Positions 1 through 6,025 of a stretch of DNA of 8,654 bases are shown in pieces; the first letter of the stretch is position 1; each line of letters starts with the position of its first letter. The notes under the pieces were generated by a model. It was not told where the DNA came from and did not search any database. It saw nothing but the letters and a program-made list of their open reading frames with translations. Origin of the DNA: DASUGM01 sp036274055 (GTDB taxonomy: Bacteria; Acidobacteriota; Vicinamibacteria; Vicinamibacterales; SCN-69-37); contig DASUGM010000252.1 of assembly GCA_036274055.1 (NCBI GenBank), forward strand, positions 1 to 8,654, written 5' to 3'. Both the position numbers and the translations under genes were made by a program.

Positions 1-13
1 CTTGTTTGACCCC

Positions 14-967
14 CTAGAACACGTCCAGCTGCCAGTACACGTGCGACGCCGGCACTTTCGCGCCAGGCACCAGCGGCTTGATCATCATCACGTCTGACGA
101 AATGGGCCGGCTGCCCAGCACGCGGAGTTGCGGCGGACGAAAGGTCTGCGGCAGCCGCGCCCGAGCACGGAGCGGCGGGTCGGCTGGTGTGCGCGCGGAG
201 AGCACTTGAAGCATGGCGCCGACGCGCGCACCGGACGGATCGCGATCACCGCAATCCTCGATCACGACGCCGTGCTTGCCGTACGCGAGCACGACGTAGG
301 CCACCGCGCGGCTGCCCTCTTCGGTGACGAAGAATTCGAGCCGTCGCATCCCCGCCGGACCCAGGCCCGCGAGCAACCGCCGGCGGGCGATGCCGTATTC
401 GATCATCGTCGCGGAGCGATCGAGCGCGAAGCCGGCCCCTCGCGCGTAGAGCATCGAGATCTCGGCGACGCGATCGAGATCGGCGCGCTCGCCCGATCGC
501 ACCAGCATCGCCGGCGCGCCGCCGCGTTTCGGCTCGACCTCGATGGTGATCTCGTCGTCGGGCATCACGACAAACCCGTGACGCTCGTAGAACGGCGCGC
601 CGATCTCGGAAAACAACAGCGCATGCGTGCAGCCGCGCGCGACGGCGTCGTCACACATCGCATCGAGGAGCGTCGCCGCGTGGCCGCGGCCGCGCCGCTC
701 GACCGGCGTGAACACCGCGCCGATGCCGACGACCGCGGTCGGGCGCCCGTCAATCAGGGCATCGAGGTCGTAGCGTTTGGCACTTGCGAGCAGCGTGTCG
801 CCGTCGAGCAGGGCGAGGCGGCTGAGGTGTTCCCGGCCCCACGCCGTCGCCATCTGAGCGCGATTCCACCGGCCGTAGGCTTCTCGCGTAAGCCCTTCAT
901 TCCAAATAGGATAGGTGCCGTCGAGGACTTGCTCGATCCGGACCGGGTCAGCGGTGACGAGTGGCAT
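14..967 (-). CDS. GNAT-family N-acetyltransferase, two-domain (Eis-like layout)
   Basis: Predicted cytoplasmic acetyltransferase of 317 residues that would move an acetyl group from acetyl-CoA to an unknown amine. The acetyl-CoA loop is visible as R92-x-x-G95-x-A97 in 'ERRGRGHAATLLDAM', preceded by the strand 'AVVGIGAVFTPV' and followed by the GNAT motif-B-like 'APFYERHGFVV' (about residues 124-134). This places a complete GNAT fold in residues 1-140. The C-terminal half (about 150-317) is a second, weaker domain, as in Eis-like proteins, but I see no second acetyl-CoA loop. The start chosen is the ATG at 967 because it begins directly at the conserved-looking 'MPLVTADPVRIEQVL'. A longer frame from a GTG at 1045 would overlap the divergent DUF1800 gene and adds only a polar, unconserved-looking extension. 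No good Shine-Dalgarno sequence precedes the ATG. Substrate cannot be inferred from the neighbours. The family call is secure; the Eis comparison is inference. Confidence 0.85.
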   Translation of the reverse strand: MPLVTADPVRIEQVLDGTYPIWNEGLTREAYGRWNRAQMATAWGREHLSRLALLDGDTLLASAKRYDLDALIDGRPTAVVGIGAVFTPVERRGRGHAATLLDAMCDDAVARGCTHALLFSEIGAPFYERHGFVVMPDDEITIEVEPKRGGAPAMLVRSGERADLDRVAEISMLYARGAGFALDRSATMIEYGIARRRLLAGLGPAGMRRLEFFVTEEGSRAVAYVVLAYGKHGVVIEDCGDRDPSGARVGAMLQVLSARTPADPPLRARARLPQTFRPPQLRVLGSRPISSDVMMIKPLVPGAKVPASHVYWQLDVF

Positions 968-1027
968 TTTTGTGAAGGTCGCGTAAACCTGTTTCCTTTT
1001 AGAGCTGTACAGGTCTAATTCCACTGT
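968..1027. promoter_or_regulatory. divergent intergenic promoter region with inverted repeat
   Basis: This 60-bp gap lies between two divergently transcribed genes, so it must hold both promoters or parts of them. It is visibly AT-richer than its surroundings. On the plus strand TCTAAT (1014-1019, 5 of 6 matches to TATAAT) ends 8 nt before the DUF1800 ATG, with only a poor -35 (TTTCCT, 992-997). There is no Shine-Dalgarno sequence before that ATG, so the transcript may be leaderless. An inverted repeat ACCTGT (987-992) / ACAGGT (1009-1014) has half-site centres 22 bp apart, about two helical turns; the right half overlaps the 8-bp palindrome CTGTACAG (1005-1012). It could be an operator controlling one or both genes. 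Seen: the motifs. Inferred: their function. Confidence 0.4.
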
Positions 1028-2872
1028 ATGACGCCTAGCACCCACACCCCATCCCGCCGGCTCGTCGCGGTGGCGCTCGCAACGGGCGTGTTCTCACTCG
1101 CACCGGCGCTCAGCGCCCAGAAGTCCAGCGTCCCGTCGAAGGCCGATCCCAAGACGATCACGCACGTGCTGAATCGTCTCGGCTACGGACCGCGGCCCGG
1201 CGACGTCGAACGCGTGCAGGCGATCGGCCTGGAGAAATACATCAACGAACAGCTCGATCCGGCGAAGATCGACAACAGCGCACTCGACGCGCGCCTGGCC
1301 GAATTCACGACGCTCTCGATGAGCACACGCGACCTCGCCGAAAAATATTACCAGCCCGCCAACGAGCAGCGGCGTGACCTCAAGAAGGAACAGGCGCAAC
1401 AGCCGCCGCCCAAACCCGCGGTCGGGCAGGACATGACGATGACCGGCGCCGCGCAGCCGCCGACGCCACCGCAGCCCAACGTCCAGCTGACGCCCGAGCA
1501 GCGACAGATTCAGCAGGCGCAGCAGAACATCACCAACGAACTGATGCAGGCCAAGGTGTTGCGCGCGGCGCTCTCCGATCGTCAGCTCGAAGAAGTGCTG
1601 TCCGACTTCTGGTTCAACCACTTCAACGTCTTCGTCGGCAAGGGACAGGTGCGCCAGTACCTGACCGAGTACGAGCGCGACGCCATCCGGCCGTATGTGC
1701 TCGGCAATTTCCGCGACATGCTCGGCGCCGTCGCGCACAGCCCGGCGATGCTCTTCTACCTCGACAACTGGCAGAGTCAGACGCCCAACCCGCCGGTTGC
1801 GGTCAACCAGAAGTTCCAGGTCCGGCTCGGCAATCCCAACGTCGGTGCGCGGCAGCGCGAAGAGATGATGCGCCGGGCGCAACAGCAGCAGGATCAGCAG
1901 AAACGGCCGCAGCGCGGCATCAACGAGAACTACGCGCGCGAGTTGATGGAGCTGCACACGCTCGGCGTCGACGGCGGCTACACGCAGAAGGACGTGATCG
2001 AGCTGGCGCGCATCCTCACCGGCTGGACGATCGATCGGCCCCAGGCAGGCGGCGAGTTCGTGTTCAACCCGCGGATGCACGACACCGGGCCGAAGCAGTT
2101 TCTCGGCGTGTCGTTCAGCGCCGGCGGCATGGACGAGGGCGAGCGTGCGCTCGACATTCTCGCCAGGCATCCGGCGACCGCGCATCACATCGCCTACAAG
2201 CTGGCGCAGCGGTTCGTCGCCGACGAGCCGTCGAAGGCGCTCGTCGACCGCGCCGCCAAGGTGTTCACGGACAGCAATGGCAACTTGCGCGACGTCACCC
2301 GCGCGATCGTCACATCGCCGGAGTTCTTCGCGGCGGACGCCAACCGCGCCAAGGTCAAGACGCCGCTCGAATTCGTGATCTCGGCGGTTCGCGCGACCGG
2401 TGCGACCGTGACCAATGCGCAGCCGATTGTCGTCGCGCTGCGAAATCTCGGCATGCCGGTTTTCGGCGCTCAGCCGCCGACCGGCTACAGCATGACGGCG
2501 GACGCCTGGGTCAATACCGGCGCGCTGCTGAACCGCATGAACTTCGCGGTGCAGCTGCTCGATGGCGGCCGGATCCAGCCGGCCGAGCAACCCGGCCGGA
2601 AAGGCGGCCCGCCGCCGAATCCGAATCAGCCGGGCGGCTTCACCCGTCCGCAAGGCCGCGGCAGAGCGCAGCAGATGATGGCGCGGGGACCGATTCAGGT
2701 CGATGTTGCCAGGATTGCGCCCGATACCAGCGACGCGTCACGCGATCAGGTGATCACGGGGCTGCTCGGCGGCCAGGTCTCCGATGCGACCAGGCAGACG
2801 CTCGCGCGCGCCGAATCATCGCAGCAGCTCGTCGCGCTCGCGCTCGGATCGCCGGAGTTTCAGAAGAGATAG
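1028..2872 (+). CDS. DUF1800 domain-containing exported protein
   Basis: A 614-residue exported protein of the DUF1800 family, whose biochemical role is not established. Residues 1-30 form a Sec signal peptide: basic 'SRR', a hydrophobic core 'LVAVALATGVFSLAPAL', and an AxA-like cleavage site 'LSA' before Q31. The family start 'THVLNRLGYGPRPGDVERV' follows at about residue 45, and the hallmark 'NYARELMELHTLGVDGGYTQ' begins at residue 301, followed by a 'TGW' segment. 'FWFNHFNVF' near residue 196 is another family-like block. Low-complexity inserts interrupt the domain: Pro/Gln-rich around residues 115-165, Gln-rich 'RRAQQQQDQQKRPQRG' around 282-297, and a Gly/Pro/Arg-rich stretch around 517-550. 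The C-terminal 'SPEFQKR' is typical of complete members. The start is the first ATG giving a signal peptide; no Shine-Dalgarno sequence is seen. The partner DUF1501 gene follows 109 bp downstream, a common pairing. Family membership is secure; function is unknown. Confidence 0.92.
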   Translation: MTPSTHTPSRRLVAVALATGVFSLAPALSAQKSSVPSKADPKTITHVLNRLGYGPRPGDVERVQAIGLEKYINEQLDPAKIDNSALDARLAEFTTLSMSTRDLAEKYYQPANEQRRDLKKEQAQQPPPKPAVGQDMTMTGAAQPPTPPQPNVQLTPEQRQIQQAQQNITNELMQAKVLRAALSDRQLEEVLSDFWFNHFNVFVGKGQVRQYLTEYERDAIRPYVLGNFRDMLGAVAHSPAMLFYLDNWQSQTPNPPVAVNQKFQVRLGNPNVGARQREEMMRRAQQQQDQQKRPQRGINENYARELMELHTLGVDGGYTQKDVIELARILTGWTIDRPQAGGEFVFNPRMHDTGPKQFLGVSFSAGGMDEGERALDILARHPATAHHIAYKLAQRFVADEPSKALVDRAAKVFTDSNGNLRDVTRAIVTSPEFFAADANRAKVKTPLEFVISAVRATGATVTNAQPIVVALRNLGMPVFGAQPPTGYSMTADAWVNTGALLNRMNFAVQLLDGGRIQPAEQPGRKGGPPPNPNQPGGFTRPQGRGRAQQMMARGPIQVDVARIAPDTSDASRDQVITGLLGGQVSDATRQTLARAESSQQLVALALGSPEFQKR

Positions 2873-2963
2873 GCCCTGGGCATTGGGCCCTCGGCCCTGG
2901 TCGTGCACGAAGAGGCGGAGTGCTCAGCACAACGCCAGGGCCCAGGGCCAAGCGCCCAGGGCC
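2872..2963. repeat. intergenic inverted repeat of GGCCCTGGG-type words
   Basis: Two 29-nt arms (2872-2900 and 2935-2963) are reverse complements at 25 of 29 positions without gaps, separated by 34 nt. Each arm is itself made of repeated GGCCCTGG/GGGCCCT words. The spacer holds a perfect 10-bp palindrome TCGTGCACGA (2901-2910) and a second short inverted repeat GTGCTCAGCAC (2920-2930), so as RNA or cruciform DNA it could fold as a long stem topped by small hairpins. The left arm begins on the last base of the DUF1800 stop codon. The right arm ends 7 nt before the Shine-Dalgarno sequence of DUF1501 and is followed by TTTT (2967-2970). It could act as an attenuator, an RNA-stability element between the two genes, or a dispersed repeat copy. 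The structure is seen; its role is inferred. Confidence 0.75.
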
Positions 2964-2970
2964 GGATTTT

Positions 2971-2976
2971 GGAGAA
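2971..2976 (+). promoter_or_regulatory. Shine-Dalgarno site for DUF1501 gene
   Basis: GGAGAA lies 5 nt before the tandem ATG ATG beginning at 2982 (7 nt if counted from the GGAG core). It is the clearest Shine-Dalgarno match in the window and decides the start: the frame is open far upstream (from 2784, inside the DUF1800 gene), but that extension would translate the intergenic repeat and bury the Tat signal. Confidence 0.75.
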
Positions 2977-2981
2977 CTGAG

Positions 2982-4217
2982 ATGATGACCCGTCGCATCT
3001 TCCTGAAAAACGGCAGCCTGGCGCTGGTGAGTCTCGGATTCGCGCCGGCGTTCGTGGCGCGCGCGGCGCAGGCCGCCGAGGCGCGGCAGAAGATCCTGAT
3101 TACGATCTTCCAGCGCGGCGCCGTGGACGGCCTCAACATGATCGTCCCGCACGGCGAGAAGGCGTACTACGCCAACCGGCCGTCGATCGCGATCGGCCGG
3201 CCGAACGGCGTCGACGGCGCCGTCGATCTCGACGGCTTCTTCGGTCTGCATCCGCGGATGGCGTCGCTCGAACCGGCCTTCAAGCGCGGTGAGCTGGCCA
3301 TCGTCCACGCCTGCGGCTCGCATGACGAGACGCGCTCGCACTTCGACGCGCAGGACTACATGGAGAGCGGCACGCCGGGCCTCAAGAGCACGCGCGACGG
3401 CTGGCTCAACCGATATCTGCACGCCAAGGAGCACGAGAGCGCCAGTCCGTTCCGCGCCGTCGCGCTCGCGCCGCAACTGCCGCGCACGCTGCAGGGCACG
3501 GCGCCGGCGCTGGCCATCGGCCAGCTCTCGCAATTCGGCGTCCGCGCCGGCATGTCCACCGAGATGATGTCGAACTCGTTCGAGGCCCAGTACGCCGCGG
3601 CGGCGGACAAGGTCCTCGCGCCGACCGGCAAGGAAGCGTTCGACGCCGTCAAGATGATGAAAGGGATCGATCCGGCGCGTTACGAGCCGGCGAATGGGGC
3701 CGTGTATCCGCGTTCCGGATTCGGCGACGCCATGCGGCAGATCGCGCAGCTCGTCAAGGCGGACCTTGGCCTCGAAGTCGCGTTCACCGAGCTCGGCCAG
3801 TGGGATCACCACGCCAACGAAGGCGCCGCGGTCGGCCAGATCGCCAACCGCCTCGACGACTTCGCCGGCGGCCTTGCGGCGTTCGCTCAGGATCTCGGCG
3901 ACCGGATGGCCGACGTCGTCGTGGTGACAATGTCGGAGTTCGGCCGCACGGTGAAGGAAAACGGCAACCGCGGCACCGACCACGGCCACGGCAATGCAAT
4001 GCTGATCCTCGGCGGCAACATCAAGGGCGGCAAGGTCTACGGCAAGTGGCCGGGCCTCGAGCGCGATCAGCTCTGGCAGGGACGCGACCTCGCGATCACC
4101 ACCGACTTCCGCGACGTTTTCGCCGAGGTCGTCAGCGGGCATCTCGGCGCCAAGAATCTGGCGCGGATCTTCCCGGGATATACCTACAAGCAGCCGCTGG
4201 GATTTCTACGCGCGTAG
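2982..4217 (+). CDS. DUF1501 domain-containing Tat-exported protein
   Basis: A 411-residue protein of the DUF1501 family, related in fold to the alkaline phosphatase/sulfatase group; no substrate is established. The N-terminus is a twin-arginine signal: 'TRRIFLKNG' fits the S/T-R-R-x-F-L-K pattern, then a hydrophobic stretch and an 'ARAAQAAEA' cleavage region near residue 32. Tat export implies that it folds, possibly around a metal, before leaving the cytoplasm. Family blocks seen: 'FFGLHPRM', 'HACGSHDETRSHFDAQDYM' (from H109), 'MSEFGRTVKENG' (from M317) and 'TDHGHGNAMLILGG' around D333-H334-H336, followed by 'GGKVYGKWPGL'. The His/Asp residues in these blocks are plausible metal ligands by analogy with the superfamily. 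The start is at the first of two adjacent ATGs behind GGAGAA. Gene order DUF1800 then DUF1501, same strand, suggests co-expression and a shared role at or beyond the cell envelope. Confidence 0.92.
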   Translation: MMTRRIFLKNGSLALVSLGFAPAFVARAAQAAEARQKILITIFQRGAVDGLNMIVPHGEKAYYANRPSIAIGRPNGVDGAVDLDGFFGLHPRMASLEPAFKRGELAIVHACGSHDETRSHFDAQDYMESGTPGLKSTRDGWLNRYLHAKEHESASPFRAVALAPQLPRTLQGTAPALAIGQLSQFGVRAGMSTEMMSNSFEAQYAAAADKVLAPTGKEAFDAVKMMKGIDPARYEPANGAVYPRSGFGDAMRQIAQLVKADLGLEVAFTELGQWDHHANEGAAVGQIANRLDDFAGGLAAFAQDLGDRMADVVVVTMSEFGRTVKENGNRGTDHGHGNAMLILGGNIKGGKVYGKWPGLERDQLWQGRDLAITTDFRDVFAEVVSGHLGAKNLARIFPGYTYKQPLGFLRA

Positions 4218-4236
4218 CAGTTCCAGACGGCAGGTG

Positions 4237-4278
4237 ACGGGGACGGGGGTTGCTCGCGCAAAACACCCTCGTCCCCGT
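4237..4278. repeat. intergenic hairpin of GGGGAC words
   Basis: Arms 4237-4249 (ACGGGGACGGGGG) and 4266-4278 (CCCTCGTCCCCGT) pair over 13 positions with a single G-T (G-U wobble in RNA). The 16-nt loop contains a further small stem TTGC/GCAA (4250-4253 / 4258-4261). It lies 19 nt after the DUF1501 stop and 11 nt before the start of the PLP-enzyme gene. There is no U-run, so it is not a classical intrinsic terminator. It may still terminate or attenuate, or control access to the next start codon. Confidence 0.6.
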
Positions 4279-4289
4279 ATGCTTTCCGG

Positions 4290-5411
4290 ATGGATCTCTC
4301 GTCGATCGAGACGCCGCGCATCTGCATTGACCACGGCCGTGTCCGGGCCAACATCGCGTCGATGCAGGCGCGCGCCGCTGCCGCGCGCGTCGGCCTGCGC
4401 CCCCACGCCAAGACCCACAAGAGCCCGGTGATTGCGCGCTGGCAGCTCGACGCCGGTGCCGTCGGCGTCTGCTGCGCCAAGCTCGGCGAAGCGGAGGTCT
4501 TCGTCGCCGCCGGCATCAGCGACATCCGGCTGCCCTATCCGATTCAGCCGGCCAACGCCGAGCGCGTCAAGGCGCTCCAGGATCGCGCGCGGATCTCGAT
4601 CATCGTCGACGACGAACAGGTGGCGTCGGCGTGGGCGCAGATCATGCGCGCCGCCGGGCGTACGCTCGACGTGCTCGTCAAGATCGATGTCGGCACCCAT
4701 CGCTGCGGCGTCGATCCCGACGCGCCTGGCACGGTCGATGTGATCCGACGAATCGCGGGCATGGCCGGCCTGCGCTTTCGCGGCCTGCTCAGTCACGCCG
4801 GTCACAGCTACGCCGCGCAGTCGGCCGCGGAAATCGAGGCGCTTGCCGCCCACGAGCGAAGGCTCCTGACGACGATCGCCGGCAACCTGGGCGTCGCCGG
4901 CGTCGACGTCCCCGAGATCAGCGTCGGCTCGACGCCAAGCGCGCGGTTCATCAACAAACAAGCCGGGGTCACCGAAATGCGCCCGGGGACGTACGTCTTC
5001 AACGACCGCACCCAGGTAGGCCTCGGCGCCGCGTCGCTCCAGGACTGCGCGATGTCGATCGTCTCGACCGTGGTCAGCCGTCCGGCGTCGACGCGCGTGG
5101 TCTTCGACGCTGGCAGCAAGACGCTCAGCCAGGACGGCGTCCGCGGCTTCAACGACGAAGTCGGACACGGCCTGGTTTTCACCTCGCTCGACGCGGCGCT
5201 TCCGGATTTGTCGATAACGGTCGACAAGCTGTCGGAAGAGCACGCCGTCGCCCGCGTCAACGGGGACTGCGCGCTCCGCCCGGGCGATCGTGTCCGCATC
5301 GTTCCCAACCACACCTGCGTCGTCACCAACCTGGCGAGCGAACTGCTGCTCACCGAGGGATTGCAGATCCTCGAGGTCATTCCGGTCGCCGCGCGAGGCA
5401 AGATCTGGTAG
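4290..5411 (+). CDS. D-threonine aldolase / D-serine dehydratase-family PLP enzyme
   Basis: A 373-residue fold-type III (alanine racemase-like) PLP enzyme that would act on D-hydroxy-amino acids in the cytoplasm. It would either cleave D-threonine-type substrates to glycine plus aldehyde, or deaminate D-serine. The N-terminal barrel starts at 'SSIETPRICIDHGRVRANI'. The PLP lysine is K41 in 'RPHAKTHKS', the family signature. 'VKIDVGTHRCGV' (about residues 130-141) and 'GLLSHAGHSY' (about 165-174) are typical barrel strands. The C-terminal domain carries 'PNHTCVV', where H341 and C343 match the His-x-Cys pair that binds the divalent metal (Zn in eukaryotic-type D-serine dehydratase, Mn or similar in D-threonine aldolase). 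The protein ends 'ARGKIW', consistent with full length. The start is the ATG at 4290; an ATG at 4279 is out of frame and no clear Shine-Dalgarno sequence is present. Which of the two activities it has cannot be decided from sequence by eye. Confidence 0.88.
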   Translation: MDLSSIETPRICIDHGRVRANIASMQARAAAARVGLRPHAKTHKSPVIARWQLDAGAVGVCCAKLGEAEVFVAAGISDIRLPYPIQPANAERVKALQDRARISIIVDDEQVASAWAQIMRAAGRTLDVLVKIDVGTHRCGVDPDAPGTVDVIRRIAGMAGLRFRGLLSHAGHSYAAQSAAEIEALAAHERRLLTTIAGNLGVAGVDVPEISVGSTPSARFINKQAGVTEMRPGTYVFNDRTQVGLGAASLQDCAMSIVSTVVSRPASTRVVFDAGSKTLSQDGVRGFNDEVGHGLVFTSLDAALPDLSITVDKLSEEHAVARVNGDCALRPGDRVRIVPNHTCVVTNLASELLLTEGLQILEVIPVAARGKIW

Positions 5412-5640
5412 GGCCTCGCGCATCGGGTGATGGGCGATCGGGTGATCGGGCGATGGCAGAGCAGGGGCGATCGCGCGATCGGGCAAGGGGCGAACTGAGA
5501 CGGAGCCGGCTGGCCTGAGCAGATCGCGAGTCAGTCGACAGTCCCGCGTACAGCTCAGCCTTCGCTCGATCGCGCGATCGCCCGATGCTCTGCCATCGCC
5601 CGATCACCCGATCGCCCATCACCCGATGGCTGAAGGCCTG
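5411..5640. repeat. large intergenic inverted repeat built from NGATCGGG 8-mers
   Basis: The 265-bp gap between the PLP enzyme and PadR is largely filled by this element. Left arm 5421-5463 and right arm 5586-5628 are exact reverse complements over 43 nt, with 122 nt between them. Pairing continues inward to about 5483/5565 with few mismatches, and weakly outward (GGCCT at 5412-5416 against AGGCC at 5634-5638). The left arm reads as degenerate tandem 8-mers: GCATCGGG, TGATGGG (one base short), CGATCGGG, TGATCGGG, CGATGG, and further in CGATCGCG, CGATCGGG. The inner 80 bases show no gene. As RNA it would form a hairpin of about 200 nt; as DNA it could form a cruciform. No transposase, clear terminal target duplication or T-run is visible. 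Possible identities: REP/BIME-like dispersed repeat, MITE-like remnant, or mRNA-end stabiliser. Confidence 0.85.
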
Positions 5641-5644
5641 GCTC

Positions 5645-5673
5645 TTGACAACCGGAGGCCAGAGGCATAGATC
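5645..5673 (+). promoter_or_regulatory. promoter of the PadR-ADOP unit
   Basis: A perfect TTGACA (5645-5650) is followed after 17 bp by TAGATC (5668-5673, 4 of 6 matches to TATAAT). This is the best sigma-70-type promoter in the window. Transcription would begin near 5680, between the two candidate PadR start codons (5677 and 5683), implying a leaderless message that uses the second ATG. GGAGG at 5654-5658 is too far (18 nt) from 5677 to serve as its ribosome site, and it lies inside the promoter spacer. Confidence 0.6.
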
Positions 5674-5682
5674 TCTATGCCT
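5663..5682. promoter_or_regulatory. palindromic operator candidate over PadR -10 and start
   Basis: AGGCATAGATCTCTATGCCT is an inverted repeat with two perfect 9-nt arms (5663-5671 and 5674-5682) and a 2-nt centre. It covers the proposed -10 hexamer, the likely transcription start and the ATG at 5677. PadR regulators bind palindromes as dimers and commonly repress their own operon, so this is the natural autoregulatory site. The symmetry is seen; binding by this PadR is inferred. Confidence 0.6.
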
Positions 5683-6021
5683 ATGACGCGAGGCAACACC
5701 GCCGATCTGCTGCTGCGCGGCGCGCTCGAGTTGCTGCTGCTGCAGGCGCTCGGCGGCGGTCAGAAGCATGGCTACGCGATCGCGCGGTTCATCGAGACCG
5801 AGACCGGCGACGTGCTCGGCGTCGAGGAGGGGTCGCTCTACCCAGCCCTGCACCGCCTCGAGGAGCGCGGCCTGGTCACTGCGCGCTGGGCCAAGGGCGA
5901 GACCGGCCGGCGGGTGCGCGTCTACGCGCTGACGGCCGCGGGTCGGACACGGCTCGCCGATCAGAAGCGCGACTGGGCGACGTTCGCGAAGGCGGTTTCG
6001 CGCCTGGTCAAGGCGGATTGA
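5677..6021 (+). CDS. PadR-family transcriptional regulator (acidobacterial type)
   Basis: A 114-residue winged-helix regulator of the short PadR class (PadR-s1), expected to bind DNA as a dimer and repress the operon it heads. The recognisable segments are 'LLLRGALELLLLQAL' (helix 1, about residues 11-25), 'KHGYAIARFIE' (about 30-40), 'EEGSLYPALHRLEERGLV' (recognition helix and start of the wing, about 50-67), and 'RRVRVYALTAAGRTRL' (wing strand and helix, about 78-93). A short C-terminal dimerisation helix ends at D114. An in-frame TAG at 5668 means the start is no earlier than the ATG at 5677. The ATG two codons downstream (5683) is equally in frame and fits the promoter geometry better. 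The ADOP permease starts 4 nt after its stop, so the pair is almost certainly co-transcribed and translationally coupled. The ligand or signal is unknown. Confidence 0.93.
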   Translation: MPMTRGNTADLLLRGALELLLLQALGGGQKHGYAIARFIETETGDVLGVEEGSLYPALHRLEERGLVTARWAKGETGRRVRVYALTAAGRTRLADQKRDWATFAKAVSRLVKAD

Positions 6022-6025
6022 CGTC

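Noticed and set aside
968..1045. Extended GNAT start at a GTG (1045), adding 26 residues
   Set aside because: It overlaps the start of the divergent DUF1800 gene and reads through the AT-rich promoter gap. The added residues show no GNAT-like pattern, and the ATG at 967 starts a natural domain boundary.
1094..2653. 519-codon open frame on the minus strand opposite DUF1800
   Set aside because: It is an antisense shadow. Its translation is rich in Arg, Val, Glu, Leu and His without any recognisable motif, as expected opposite a high-GC3 gene, while the plus strand encodes a clear family member.
2784..2981. Upstream extension of the DUF1501 frame into the DUF1800 gene
   Set aside because: It would translate the inverted repeat and bury the twin-arginine signal; GGAGAA just before 2982 fixes the start.
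2754..4142. 462-codon open frame on the minus strand opposite DUF1501
   Set aside because: Same reasoning: no domain motifs, biased composition, and full overlap with a well-recognised gene.
5467..5474. GCGATCGC, the HIP1 octamer known from cyanobacteria
   Set aside because: Here it is a by-product of the CGATCG-containing tandem words inside the repeat; the gene content is not cyanobacterial.
4206..5486. 426-codon open frame on the minus strand opposite the PLP enzyme
   Set aside because: It reads through the intergenic hairpin and repeat arm and shows only antisense-type composition; the plus strand has the PLP lysine and metal motifs.
5411..5640. CRISPR array or classical intrinsic terminator
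   Set aside because: The repeats are 8-mers without unique spacers, so not CRISPR. The long stem is not followed by a T-run and is far larger than a normal terminator.
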